NCBI RefSeq assembly: GCF_900100175.1
Contig: NZ_FNEM01000002.1
Span: 372,001-436,000 of the forward strand
DNA: 64,000 nt
Source of the DNA: Ferrimonas sediminum
Lineage (GTDB): Bacteria; Pseudomonadota; Gammaproteobacteria; Enterobacterales; Shewanellaceae
Direction of reading: 5' to 3'
The notes under the pieces were generated by a model, which was not told the origin of the DNA, searched no databases, and saw nothing but the letters and a program-made list of their open reading frames with translations. The translations under genes and the position numbers were made by a program. Positions 6,419 through 15,033 of the stretch are shown piece by piece (position 1 is the first letter of the stretch; each line of letters begins with the position of its first letter).

Positions 6419-9233
6419 AAATCGCCTGCCACAGCGTCGCCACCTGCTCACACAACGGCGGCCTGTCCTTCATCGCAATCACCCCACTTTGGCCCGCCAG
6501 CACCAGGTGGTGGTTGCTGTCACGAATGTCGGTGTAGGTGCGTACCAACAGGTCGGCCTGCTCGGCACTCAGCAGGCCCTTCTCCAATGCCAGCTCCAGA
6601 ATCCGGACGTTATCGGACCACCGGGTCAGCTCTGGCATCGCCTCACCATGGGCCAGCACCAGGTATTGAGTAATGAACTCGATGTCGGTGATGCCGCCGG
6701 GTCCCTGTTTCAAATCGAACTGATCGGCACCGCCCTTGAGCAGATGATCGCGCATCTTCTGCCGCATCTCGGCCACCTGCTGAGTCAACACCTTGCGTTC
6801 CCTGGGCTGACACAGCACCTGCTCACGAATGCCGTTGAACTGCTTCACCAACTCCGCCTCGCCATAGACCATTCGCGCCCGCACCAGGGCCTGATGCTCC
6901 CAGGTCCAGGCCTCCTGACGCTGATATTCGGCGTAACTGTTGATGTGGCTCACCAGCAGTCCGGAAGCACCGGAGGGCCGCAGACGCATGTCCACCTCAT
7001 AGAGGATGCCGGAGAGGGTGCGGGTGGAGAACAGGTGCAGCACCCGCTGCGCCAGCTTAAGGTAGAAGTGGCCATTATCGATGGGCTTGTCGCCGTCGGT
7101 GCTGCCCGGCCGGGCATTATGCAGAAACACCAGATCCAGATCCGAGCCATACCCCAACTCCAGCCCTCCCAGCTTGCCGTAGGCCACCACCGCAAAGCCT
7201 TTGTCCGGCCCGGCTCCCGCCGGCGCGCCGTGGCGAACCAGCAGCTGTTGCCAGGCCTGGTTAACCACCTGCTCGATGATGGCCTCGGCCAGCCAGGTCA
7301 GGTGGTCGCTGACCTTCATCACCGGCAGCACCCCGGTAATGTCGGCGGCGGCGATGTGCAGCTGACTGATCTGCTTGAACTGCCGCAGCGCTTCCATCTG
7401 CTGCTCCATGTCCTCTTCGGGCACCCGCAACAGGAACTCCCGCAACTGGGCCGCATAACCATCCTGGGGCAGCACCTGATACAGCTGCATGGGGTCGATC
7501 AGTTCATCAAGCAGAATCGGATAGGCCGCCAGCTGTTCGGCGATCCAGGGACTGGCGGCACACAAACGCACCAGTTGCTGCCGCGCGGCGGGGTTTTCCA
7601 ACAGCAGCTCCAGGTAGGTGGTTCGGGTCAGGATGGTGGCGACCACCGCCACCGTACGCTCAAATAATGGCACCTGCTCAGTTTTACCCGCCAACTCCAG
7701 CAGCAGCCTCGGCATCAACTTGTCCAGGGTATCGCGCCCCCGGGGGCCGATGGTGCGACGGGAGAACTCACTGCGAACCCGCATCAGCGGCCCCGCCAGC
7801 TCGGCTTCCAGCCCCTGCTCGCTCAAGATGGCGTCCACGTCAGGTTCCGGGTGCTGCCACAGTGCCGGCAGCTCACCCAGCTCCTCCTCATCCTGTTCAC
7901 CGCCACCGATGGTCTCTTTGAACACTATATGGATGCCATCCATATGGATTTGAATCTGTTCCAGCAGCTGCGGATAATCGCTGTAGCCCATGGTCAGCGC
8001 CAATCGCAGCTGATCCTCCGGGTTGTCCGGCAGGGTCTGCGTCTGCTGATCCGCCAACGCCTGCAGCAGGTTTTCCAGTCGTCTCAAAAAACGGTAGCCG
8101 TCCTGGAGGCGGCGAAAATCCTGACCGTTGATGCAGTTGCTACGCTGCAGCTCCGCCAGCACCGGCAACAGTTGCTGGCGCCGCAACGCCGGCTCGCGTC
8201 CGCCACGGATCAACTGGTGGGTCTGAACCACAAACTCCACCTCCCGAATCCCGCCCCGGCCAAGTTTAATGTTGTTGGTCAGGGCACTGCGTCTGAGCTG
8301 GGACTCGATCAACGCCTTCATCCGCCGCAGGGCATCGATGGCGGAAAAATCCAGATAGCGGCGATAGATAAAGGGTCGCAGCAACTTCGCCAGGGCGTCA
8401 CCCGGCTGGCAGTCTCCCATCACCCGCGCCTTGACCATGGCGTAGCGCTCCCACTCACGCCCCTGTTCCTGATAGTAATCCTCGATGGCATCGAAGCTGA
8501 CCGCCAGCGGCCCGGCCTCGCCAAAAGGACGCAGCCTCATGTCGACCCGGTAACAGAAGCCGTCACCGTCCACGTCGGCCAGCAACGCGATCAGTTTCTG
8601 CCCGAGGCGAATAAAATACTGTTGGTTGTCCAGCTGCCGGTCGCCGTCGGTGCAGCCGTTTTCCGGATAGGTGAAGATAAGATCGATGTCGGATGAGAAG
8701 TTGAGCTCGCCGCCCCCCAGTTTGCCCATCCCCAGGATCAACAGGCTTTGCCGCTGGCCCTGGGCATCACAGGGGTAGCCATAGCGGCCGGACAGAAACT
8801 GGGCCAGCCAGTCGCGGCTGGCCACAATCAGGGCCTCGGCCAGTTCCGACAGGTGCGCCAGCGATTCGTCCAGGCCGGCGTAACCGAGAATGTCGCGGCT
8901 GGCGATCACCATCATCTGCCGCTGCCTGAATCGTCTCAATGCCCGTTTGGCTTCGACTTCAGACTGACACTGGGCCAGAGCCTGAGTCAGCTCCGGCAGA
9001 TACTGGGGGTGACGCAGGTGCTGTGACAAGGCCGCAAAAAATGGCGCCAGCCACTGGCTGTCGCGGCTCATCTGGGTACCGATGAAATCAGAAACTGCAA
9101 ACAACAGCAGCAGTTGCTGTCGCTGCGACGGCGGCAGATTCGCCGCCGCTTCGGATTCAAATCGGGCAAAATGATGCCGAGCCTGCTGCTGCAGCGGCGA
9201 AGGGAGGTTGTCGAACTCAAACGGCAGGCTCAT
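6414..9233 (-). CDS. glnE: Glutamine synthetase adenylyltransferase/deadenylase
   Basis: A 939-aa cytosolic protein with two nucleotidyltransferase modules. The N-terminal deadenylylating module carries GMGKLGGGEL and SSDIDLIF at about residues 170-190. The C-terminal adenylylating module carries AYGKLGGLELGYGSDLDLVF. Each is followed by a helical GlnD-PII-uridylyltransferase-like bundle. The enzyme adds AMP to, or removes it from, glutamine synthetase under PII control, and so tunes nitrogen assimilation. Its length agrees with E. coli GlnE (946 aa). It is separated from ygiF, its E. coli neighbour, by the DUF350 and channel genes. Confidence 0.97.
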   Translation of the reverse strand: MSLPFEFDNLPSPLQQQARHHFARFESEAAANLPPSQRQQLLLLFAVSDFIGTQMSRDSQWLAPFFAALSQHLRHPQYLPELTQALAQCQSEVEAKRALRRFRQRQMMVIASRDILGYAGLDESLAHLSELAEALIVASRDWLAQFLSGRYGYPCDAQGQRQSLLILGMGKLGGGELNFSSDIDLIFTYPENGCTDGDRQLDNQQYFIRLGQKLIALLADVDGDGFCYRVDMRLRPFGEAGPLAVSFDAIEDYYQEQGREWERYAMVKARVMGDCQPGDALAKLLRPFIYRRYLDFSAIDALRRMKALIESQLRRSALTNNIKLGRGGIREVEFVVQTHQLIRGGREPALRRQQLLPVLAELQRSNCINGQDFRRLQDGYRFLRRLENLLQALADQQTQTLPDNPEDQLRLALTMGYSDYPQLLEQIQIHMDGIHIVFKETIGGGEQDEEELGELPALWQHPEPDVDAILSEQGLEAELAGPLMRVRSEFSRRTIGPRGRDTLDKLMPRLLLELAGKTEQVPLFERTVAVVATILTRTTYLELLLENPAARQQLVRLCAASPWIAEQLAAYPILLDELIDPMQLYQVLPQDGYAAQLREFLLRVPEEDMEQQMEALRQFKQISQLHIAAADITGVLPVMKVSDHLTWLAEAIIEQVVNQAWQQLLVRHGAPAGAGPDKGFAVVAYGKLGGLELGYGSDLDLVFLHNARPGSTDGDKPIDNGHFYLKLAQRVLHLFSTRTLSGILYEVDMRLRPSGASGLLVSHINSYAEYQRQEAWTWEHQALVRARMVYGEAELVKQFNGIREQVLCQPRERKVLTQQVAEMRQKMRDHLLKGGADQFDLKQGPGGITDIEFITQYLVLAHGEAMPELTRWSDNVRILELALEKGLLSAEQADLLVRTYTDIRDSNHHLVLAGQSGVIAMKDRPPLCEQVATLWQAIF

Positions 9234-9306
9234 AATAACTTCCTGTGATGACGGATCTTTCTGCGATTACCTTAGCAGAAACCAGGGAGGAAGGCAGCGG
9301 GTGACA

Positions 9307-10191
9307 ATGGCTCAATGGTGGCAACCGGACTGGGGATACCTGGGACTGGAGATCGGCGTCAGCCTGGCGCTGTTTACCCTGTTACGCTTCAGCCAGGGCT
9401 GGTGGGAAGGGGTCAGCAGCCAGCAGGAACTGGCCGACAGGGACAACGTCGCCTTTGGCATCAGCACCTCGGGATCTTTGCTGGCGATGGCCATGGTCAT
9501 CAGCGGCATCCTGCCGCGGACGGGCGCCGCCGGTTACCTCGAGCAGGGGCTGAGTTTGGCCTGCTTCGGCCTCAGCGGCCTGCTGCTGATCCGCATCAGC
9601 CTGTGGGTCAACGACCGTTTCGCCATCGATCGCATCGAGAAGAAAGCCCAGATACTGGCGGGCAACCTGGCCATGGCACTGACCGATGCCAGCGCCGCCA
9701 TCGCCGCGGCCCTGGTGGTGCGCGCCCTGCTTCAGCAGCTAACACCCGCCCCCAGTTTTATGGCGTTCATCAGCTATGCCCTCCTCTACCTTGCCAGCCT
9801 GGCGCTGCTGACGGTCATCAGCCACGGCATTCAGTGGCTGCACAACCGCCGAAGCTATGGCCCATTCCAGCAAGCCATCGGCCAGGATCAGCGTTCTGTC
9901 GCGTTAAATCACAGTGGCATCATCCTGGCCTCGGCCATGGTGATGGCCAACGCCATTCCCCTGACCGATGGCAACATTCACCGCCCCCTGTTACTGCTGT
10001 GGCAATGGCTGAGCACCAGTCTCGTCGGCCTGATGATTCTGGTCCTGTGGCAGCGTCTGCTCAGCGCCTGGGTGATGCTCAAAATCAATCCCGATAAAGA
10101 GATTGCCCTGCAGGACAACGGCGGCATCGCCGCCCTGGCCGCCGCTCAATGGATCGGCGTCGCCTGGCTGCTTGATGCCATCATGAATTGA
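9307..10191 (+). CDS. DUF350 family inner-membrane protein
   Basis: A 294-aa polytopic protein with about eight membrane segments arranged as an internal repeat. DUF350-type sequences are seen around NVAFGISTSGSLLAMAMVISG and again, degenerately, around SVALNHSGIILASAMVMANA. The family (E. coli YjfL type) has no firm function. The start is uncertain: ATG 9307 gives MAQWWQPDW, and GTG 9301, two codons upstream, lies 10 nt after GGGAGG and may be used instead. It lies 7 nt upstream of the potassium-channel gene, so the two are likely an operon, which suggests a shared role in membrane ion balance. That last point is inference. Confidence 0.7.
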   Translation: MAQWWQPDWGYLGLEIGVSLALFTLLRFSQGWWEGVSSQQELADRDNVAFGISTSGSLLAMAMVISGILPRTGAAGYLEQGLSLACFGLSGLLLIRISLWVNDRFAIDRIEKKAQILAGNLAMALTDASAAIAAALVVRALLQQLTPAPSFMAFISYALLYLASLALLTVISHGIQWLHNRRSYGPFQQAIGQDQRSVALNHSGIILASAMVMANAIPLTDGNIHRPLLLLWQWLSTSLVGLMILVLWQRLLSAWVMLKINPDKEIALQDNGGIAALAAAQWIGVAWLLDAIMN

Positions 10192-10198
10192 GAGAACT

Positions 10199-11032
10199 AT
10201 GAAAAAAGAGTCACTAAGCCCCAGAGAACTGGGAATGATGCTGCTGTCACTGTTGTCGGTGATCATCGTACTGGTCATCGCCTTCAACGACGAAACCAAG
10301 GAATCGATACGGCTGCTGATCCTCATCGACTTCGCCATCTGTATGGTGTTCATCAGCAACTTTTTCTGGGGGCTGGTTAAGTCAGATTACAAAGGGCACT
10401 ACCTTCGCAACCACTGGATCGATCTGGTCGCCTCGTTGCCGATGATCGAACAACTGCGTTATGCGCGGATATTCCAGGTACTGCGGGTCATCCGTCTGGT
10501 ACGGATGAGCCGTTCACTGCTGAAGCCGTTTCTGCAGCACAAACGGGAAACCACCGTCACCAGCCTGCTGGTGGGCCTGGTAACCGTGCTGACCCTATCC
10601 TCGGTGCTGATCCTGCTATTCGAAGACGGCGTCGCCGGCGCCAACATCACTACCGCCGAAGACGCCATCTGGTGGGCCTTGGTGACCATCTCTACCGTTG
10701 GTTACGGCGATTTCTACCCAATCACCATGGAGGGGCGCGTCATCGGCGCAGTGGTGATCGTTTGCGGCGTCAGCTTTTTCGGCATCGTTGCCGGTTACCT
10801 GGCCTCGGTCTTTGTCTCCCCCGAAGAGGAGGAGAAACTGCACCAGCAAAACCAACAATTACAGCAGCGCTCCGATGAGCTGGAGCGACAACTGAAGCGC
10901 CTGCATCAGCAAAATGAGCAGATACTGGCCCGGTTGGAAACTCTTACCCCTGCTCCTGCTCCTGCTCCAGTACCCGTGCCAACAGTGCCAGCTGAACCTG
11001 ACCATAGCCCGGATTCGCCAGCAAAGTCCTGA
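10199..11032 (+). CDS. Voltage-sensor-type six-TM potassium channel
   Basis: A 277-aa channel protein. The selectivity filter TVGYGD is at 166-171. A voltage-sensor-like S4 helix at 87-105 carries arginines at three-residue spacing (R87, R90, R96, R99, R102, R105). S1-S3 span about 10-80, S5 119-141 and S6 180-205. A charged coiled coil (about 208-245) follows, then a Pro/Ala tail made of short PAPAPV repeats. It should form a tetrameric K+ channel in the inner membrane. The last 89 nt overlap, antisense, the 3' end of the ygiF-like gene, and the repeat-like tail lies in that overlap. Confidence 0.88.
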   Translation: MKKESLSPRELGMMLLSLLSVIIVLVIAFNDETKESIRLLILIDFAICMVFISNFFWGLVKSDYKGHYLRNHWIDLVASLPMIEQLRYARIFQVLRVIRLVRMSRSLLKPFLQHKRETTVTSLLVGLVTVLTLSSVLILLFEDGVAGANITTAEDAIWWALVTISTVGYGDFYPITMEGRVIGAVVIVCGVSFFGIVAGYLASVFVSPEEEEKLHQQNQQLQQRSDELERQLKRLHQQNEQILARLETLTPAPAPAPVPVPTVPAEPDHSPDSPAKS

Positions 11033-11864
11033 GCCTTTGCCCGGGATCCTCGGCGTCCACCAACGCCTGCCCCAATGCTCCCAGGCGCATCGCCAGTGCC
11101 GGCTCTGTGGCCATCAGCGCCTGAGTCAGGGTATTGAACTGGGTTATCAGGGCCCGGCGGGCACCGTCGTGCCCGGCCAGCAGGGCCGATTCATTGGCCT
11201 GCCAGGCTGACAGCCCCTGTGCCAAACTGAGAGGCGCTTCCGTTTCCAGCGCCATCGGCGGCTGCAGTCCGGCCAGTCGATACCCCCGGGCGGCTTTACT
11301 GGCCCGCCCCAGGCGCAGGGCAAACCGCTTAGCCAGTGTCTGGGCCAACGCCAGCGCACTGGCCAGACTCCCCTCTATCAACTCCAGCTCCAGCTCATCG
11401 ATGGTGTCACTGCGACCATCGGCCAACACCTCTCCCTGGTCCAGGGCCACCTCAAGCCGGGTGCCGTCCGCCAACTGGAGCTCAATGGCATGACGATCAA
11501 AATTGGTGGCAAACTGCTGCTGCAACTGACGCTGCAACTCGGCCACATCCGCCCCCTGCCACACCAATGCCGGAAATGTGCTCAAGTCCGGCCAGTCGCC
11601 ATCCAGGTCAAGGTTATACTCCGGCCGCCGGTGGATGCCGGCAACCGAGGTACCGGCGGTTTTAATGGTTTGTTCACGGGCCCGCCCCTTTTGGCGTACC
11701 CTTAGACCAATGTCCATCTGACGCAGAGCCAGGGCAGGCGTATCGAAATATTGGTTGATCAGGTAGTGTCGTGATTCCTTCAGCACCTGGCCATGCTCCG
11801 ACAGGGCATCGACAAGCTGATGGTGGTTCACTCCGGTCAAAAGAAGCTTTAATTCAGTTTCCAT
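10944..11864 (-). CDS. ygiF: CYTH-domain triphosphatase, YgiF-like, short C-terminus
   Basis: A 306-aa protein starting METELKLLL. The ExExK signature (E2, E4, K6) of CYTH triphosphate-tunnel enzymes is visible, with more matches to E. coli YgiF in the strands DIGLRVRQKGRAREQTIKTAG, RPEYNLDL, ALDQGEV and ELELELIEG and in the block SKAARGY. E. coli YgiF hydrolyses inorganic triphosphate. Its C-terminal CHAD domain is much longer (433 aa in all); here only about 100 helical residues remain. The gene end overlaps the convergent channel gene. The enzymatic call is good, while the state of the CHAD part is uncertain. Confidence 0.82.
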   Translation of the reverse strand: METELKLLLTGVNHHQLVDALSEHGQVLKESRHYLINQYFDTPALALRQMDIGLRVRQKGRAREQTIKTAGTSVAGIHRRPEYNLDLDGDWPDLSTFPALVWQGADVAELQRQLQQQFATNFDRHAIELQLADGTRLEVALDQGEVLADGRSDTIDELELELIEGSLASALALAQTLAKRFALRLGRASKAARGYRLAGLQPPMALETEAPLSLAQGLSAWQANESALLAGHDGARRALITQFNTLTQALMATEPALAMRLGALGQALVDAEDPGQRLRTLLANPGYGQVQLALLARVLEQEQEQG

Positions 11865-11897
11865 AAGTAGTTAAAATTAGTGAAATCTTCAATTTAC

Positions 11898-11943
11898 TGT
11901 CAGCAAGGTGTCACATTGTCATATAAGTGTCACACAACTGTCC
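11898..11943 (+). promoter_or_regulatory. PhoB-box array
   Basis: Five TGTCA/TGTCC half-sites start at 11898, 11909, 11917, 11928 and 11939. Spacings of 11 bp (first to second) and 11 plus 11 bp (third, fourth, fifth) match the 11-bp direct-repeat geometry of Pho boxes. TAGGAT at 11944-11949 could be the -10 box. It predicts phosphate-starvation control of the DUF47-pit operon. Confidence 0.7.
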
Positions 11944-12099
11944 TAGGATTCGCCCGACCTTGGAAATCGGCGCTTTTATAGCGCATGGTTCTAAAATGAA
12001 CCCCCCAAGGTCGACTATTTGATGTTGCTTATATTGGTGCATAGGGTAACATGCGCGCGCCAATGCAATTGAGCTCAATACCCAGAAGGTTATTTGGCT

Positions 12100-12780
12100 A
12101 TGCCAGTGAACTCGATCTTAGGTGTCTTTGCAAAGTCACCGATTAAACCGCTTCAAGAGCACATGCAGAAAGTGCATGAAGCGTCCAAAAAGCTGATTCC
12201 ATTTATGGAAGCAGTAATCGACCAACAGTGGGATGACGCCCGCGCAATGCAAGCGGAAGTAAGCCGCCTGGAGCGCGAAGCCGACTCTCTGAAGCGGGAG
12301 ATCCGTCTGACCCTGCCCGGGGGCCTGTTCATGCCGGTAGAACGTACCGACATGCTCGAGCTTCTGACTCAGCAGGATAAGATCGCCAATAAGGCCAAAG
12401 ACATTGCCGGCCGCATTATTGGGCGAGAGATGGTGATGCCTGCAGAACTACAGGAAGATTTAAAAGCCTATCTACAACGCTGCATTGACGCAGTATCTCA
12501 AGCCGCCAAGGCCATTAACGAACTGGACGATCTTCTGGAAACCGGCTTCCGTGGCCGTGAAGTGAATCTGGTCGAAGAGATGATTCAGCAACTGGACCGC
12601 ATCGAAGACGACACCGATCATATGCAGATTATCCTGCGCCGTCGTTTGTTCAGCATTGAGGACACCCTCAATCCTGTGGATGTGATGTTCCTGTACAAAA
12701 TTCTTGAGTGGGCCGGCGATTTGGCCGACCAGGCAGAGCGTGTAGGCTCGCGTCTGGAGCTTATGCTCGCTCGCGCATGA
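12100..12780 (+). CDS. TIGR00153/DUF47 PhoU-like protein
   Basis: A 226-aa all-helical cytosolic protein of the DUF47 (PhoU-like) family, starting MPVNSILGVFAKSPIKPLQEH. Conserved acidic pairs are seen in QAEVSRLEREADSLKREIR and in the segment around EDDTDHMQIILRR. Members are usually encoded next to Pit phosphate permeases and are thought to regulate them. The gene lies 27 nt before pitA, behind a Pho-box array. ATG 12100 was chosen because AGAAGG lies 10 nt upstream; a TTG two codons earlier is too close to that site. Confidence 0.9.
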   Translation: MPVNSILGVFAKSPIKPLQEHMQKVHEASKKLIPFMEAVIDQQWDDARAMQAEVSRLEREADSLKREIRLTLPGGLFMPVERTDMLELLTQQDKIANKAKDIAGRIIGREMVMPAELQEDLKAYLQRCIDAVSQAAKAINELDDLLETGFRGREVNLVEEMIQQLDRIEDDTDHMQIILRRRLFSIEDTLNPVDVMFLYKILEWAGDLADQAERVGSRLELMLARA

Positions 12781-12807
12781 TGCGAAAACAATAGTTAAGG
12801 TTTTACC

Positions 12808-14076
12808 ATGGTTGAAGTACTGGTAAATTACGGCCCCTGGTTGATTTTGGTGGCTGCAGTATTCGGTTTTCTGATGGCTTACGGTATTGGCGCCAACGAC
12901 GTCGCCAATGCGATGGGAACCTCTGTGGGTTCCGGCGCACTGACCATTAAACAAGCCATTATCATTGCAATGATTTTCGAGTTCGCGGGTGCCTATCTGG
13001 CTGGTGGCGAAGTGACCTCGACAATCCGTAAGGGGATCATCGATTCCGCCTACTTTGTCGACAGCCCCGAGCTGTTGGTGTACGGCATGATCTCCGCTCT
13101 GCTGGCCGCGGGTATCTGGCTGGTTGCGGCCTCTTTCCTCGGTTGGCCAGTGTCCACCACCCACTCCATCATTGGCGCCATCATCGGTTTTGCCTCCGTG
13201 GGAGTCGGGGTTGACGCCGTCTCCTGGAGCAAGGTTGCCGGCATCGTCGGCTCCTGGATTGTGACCCCCGCCATCGCTGGTTTCATCGCCTATCTAATTT
13301 TCCAAAGTGCCCAAAAGCTGATTTTTGATACCGAAGATCCGCTTAAAAATGCCAAGCGCTGGGTACCGCTCTACATGGGTCTGGCTGGCCTGGTCATCTC
13401 TCTGGTGACCATCAAGAAGGGTCTGAAGCACGTCGGTCTGCACTTCGACAACGCCGAAGCCTGGGGCCTGGCACTGCTGGTTTCCGTGATCGTCGCCATC
13501 ATCGGCAAGTTCTTTATCGGTCGCCTCAAATTCGACCCCAGCGCCAACAAAGACACCCACTTTGCCAATGTAGAGAAGGTGTTTGCGGTACTGATGATCG
13601 TTACCGCCTGTGGTATGGCCTTTGCGCACGGCTCCAACGACGTCGCCAACGCCATCGGCCCTCTGGCCGCCGTGGTGTCCATTGTCCATGCGGAAGGCAT
13701 CATCACTGCCAAGGCCGGTCTTGCCTGGTGGATTCTGCCTCTGGGTGGCGTCGGTATTGTTATCGGTCTGGCGACCCTGGGCAGCCGGGTAATCACCACC
13801 ATCGGTAAAAACATCACCCACCTGACCCCAAGCCGAGGCTTTGCCGCCGAACTGGCTGCTGCATCCACCGTGGTGATCGCCTCCGGTACCGGCCTGCCAA
13901 TCTCCACCACCCAAACCCTGGTCGGTGCGGTATTGGGTGTAGGCATGGCCCGCGGTATCGCCGCCCTGAACCTGGGCGTGGTGCGCAACATCGTAGTGTC
14001 CTGGGTCATCACCCTGCCTGCCGGTGCAGGCCTGTCGATCGTAATCTTCTACCTGATTCGCGCGATTATGAGTTAA
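12808..14076 (+). CDS. pitA: Low-affinity inorganic phosphate transporter (Pit family)
   Basis: A 422-aa inner-membrane permease with about ten membrane segments. The two inverted Pit signature repeats are clear: GANDVANAMGTSVGSGALT near residue 30 and GSNDVANAIGPLAAV near residue 272. The motif STTHS follows the first repeat and STTQT the second. It moves metal-phosphate or phosphate with protons or Na+. It is downstream of the DUF47 regulator in one unit and is followed by a good terminator. The Pho boxes suggest induction when phosphate is low, unlike constitutive E. coli PitA. Confidence 0.95.
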   Translation: MVEVLVNYGPWLILVAAVFGFLMAYGIGANDVANAMGTSVGSGALTIKQAIIIAMIFEFAGAYLAGGEVTSTIRKGIIDSAYFVDSPELLVYGMISALLAAGIWLVAASFLGWPVSTTHSIIGAIIGFASVGVGVDAVSWSKVAGIVGSWIVTPAIAGFIAYLIFQSAQKLIFDTEDPLKNAKRWVPLYMGLAGLVISLVTIKKGLKHVGLHFDNAEAWGLALLVSVIVAIIGKFFIGRLKFDPSANKDTHFANVEKVFAVLMIVTACGMAFAHGSNDVANAIGPLAAVVSIVHAEGIITAKAGLAWWILPLGGVGIVIGLATLGSRVITTIGKNITHLTPSRGFAAELAAASTVVIASGTGLPISTTQTLVGAVLGVGMARGIAALNLGVVRNIVVSWVITLPAGAGLSIVIFYLIRAIMS

Positions 14077-14093
14077 TATCAGGTTAGGATAAT

Positions 14094-14126
14094 ACCCGCT
14101 GTCTTCCACGGGCAGCGGGTTTTTTT
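14094..14126 (+). terminator. Rho-independent terminator of the phosphate operon
   Basis: An ACCCGCTG/CAGCGGGT stem with an 11-nt loop followed by a run of T residues, starting 18 nt after the pitA stop. Confidence 0.9.
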
Positions 14127-14148
14127 GGTTTTGAAAAGGCACAAAAAC

Positions 14149-14775
14149 ATGCGCAAGACATTGGCAGGTTCTGCTTTTCTGCTCAGTCTTCTGTTTGCAG
14201 TAGGCGCGCCGGTAAAGGCACAAGAGCTCAGTATCTCCGAAGACATCTACGTCTACCTGGTGGCCGGTCCCGGCAACCAGTTCCGCATTCTGGGGTCGGT
14301 GCCTGCCGGCACCCCGGTCACCGCCACCGGAAAAACTCAGGGTGACTACGTCCAGATCACCGATGACAAAGGCCGTACCGGTTGGATCAAAGAGGATCAG
14401 CTGGCCCGGGGTGAGAGCTTCCGCCTGGCCGTGCCCCGACTCAACCTGGAGGTCAGCAGCCTCCAGCAGCAACTGCAGCAGCAGCAACAGCAAAACAACC
14501 AGCTACTGAGCCAGGTTGAGCAGCTGAACAGTCAGCTCGAGGAGAGCCAACGTTCGGCGATGAACACCGAGGCGGATCTGAAAACCACCCTCGACAGCCT
14601 CTCCATCGAGAATGAGCAGCTCAAGGCTGAAAACAAGAGCATGAAGAACAGCGAGCGCTGGCAGTGGCTGCAACAGGGTGGCCTGGTGGCCGGTGGCGGC
14701 CTGCTGGTGGGCTTGATTCTGGCCTACCTGCCGCGACCTCAGCGTCGACGCAAATCTTCAGGAGGCTGGGTCTGA
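14149..14775 (+). CDS. ygiM: TIGR04211 SH3-domain membrane protein (YgiM)
   Basis: A 208-aa envelope protein. It has a signal peptide (MRKTLAGSAFLLSLLFAVGAPVKAQ), then a bacterial SH3 domain of about 70 residues (SEDIYVYLVAGPG through GRTGWIKEDQL). A Gln-rich coiled coil follows at about 105-175, then a C-terminal membrane helix (GLVAGGGLLVGLILAYL) and a short basic tail. This order is that of E. coli YgiM/TIGR04211. The start at 14149 was chosen because it begins the signal peptide. YgiM precedes cca in E. coli; here putA and the gspAB region lie between them. Confidence 0.88.
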   Translation: MRKTLAGSAFLLSLLFAVGAPVKAQELSISEDIYVYLVAGPGNQFRILGSVPAGTPVTATGKTQGDYVQITDDKGRTGWIKEDQLARGESFRLAVPRLNLEVSSLQQQLQQQQQQNNQLLSQVEQLNSQLEESQRSAMNTEADLKTTLDSLSIENEQLKAENKSMKNSERWQWLQQGGLVAGGGLLVGLILAYLPRPQRRRKSSGGWV

Positions 14776-14857
14776 ACCAGGCTGGATTCCCCCTGTAAAA
14801 AGGTAACTCAATAGGCTGATTTTAAAATCATTTTCATTGGAGTTACCGATTCAATCC

Positions 14858-14886
14858 AGGCGCCATATCGTGGCGCCTTTTGTTTG
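14858..14886 (+). terminator. Terminator after ygiM
   Basis: An AGGCGCCA/TGGCGCCT perfect 8-bp stem with a 5-nt loop, followed by TTTTGTTTG. Confidence 0.8.
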
Positions 14887-15033
14887 TCCGCCGACCACTG
14901 AACAATCCTTAGCCAAAGGCTGTTCCAGGTCACAATTTGGCGATATACTGTGCGCGCCATCAGCGCGGATTGTATACAAAAACAACCCAGTTCACAGCAA
15001 TCCGTGCCCCCCATGGAATACGAGGGACACGCA

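Noticed and set aside
14950-15033. Longer PutA start at 14950
   Set aside because: The extra 28 residues lie over the promoter region and do not resemble a ribbon-helix-helix domain or any PutA N-terminus; 15034 begins at the expected MFKASQVL.
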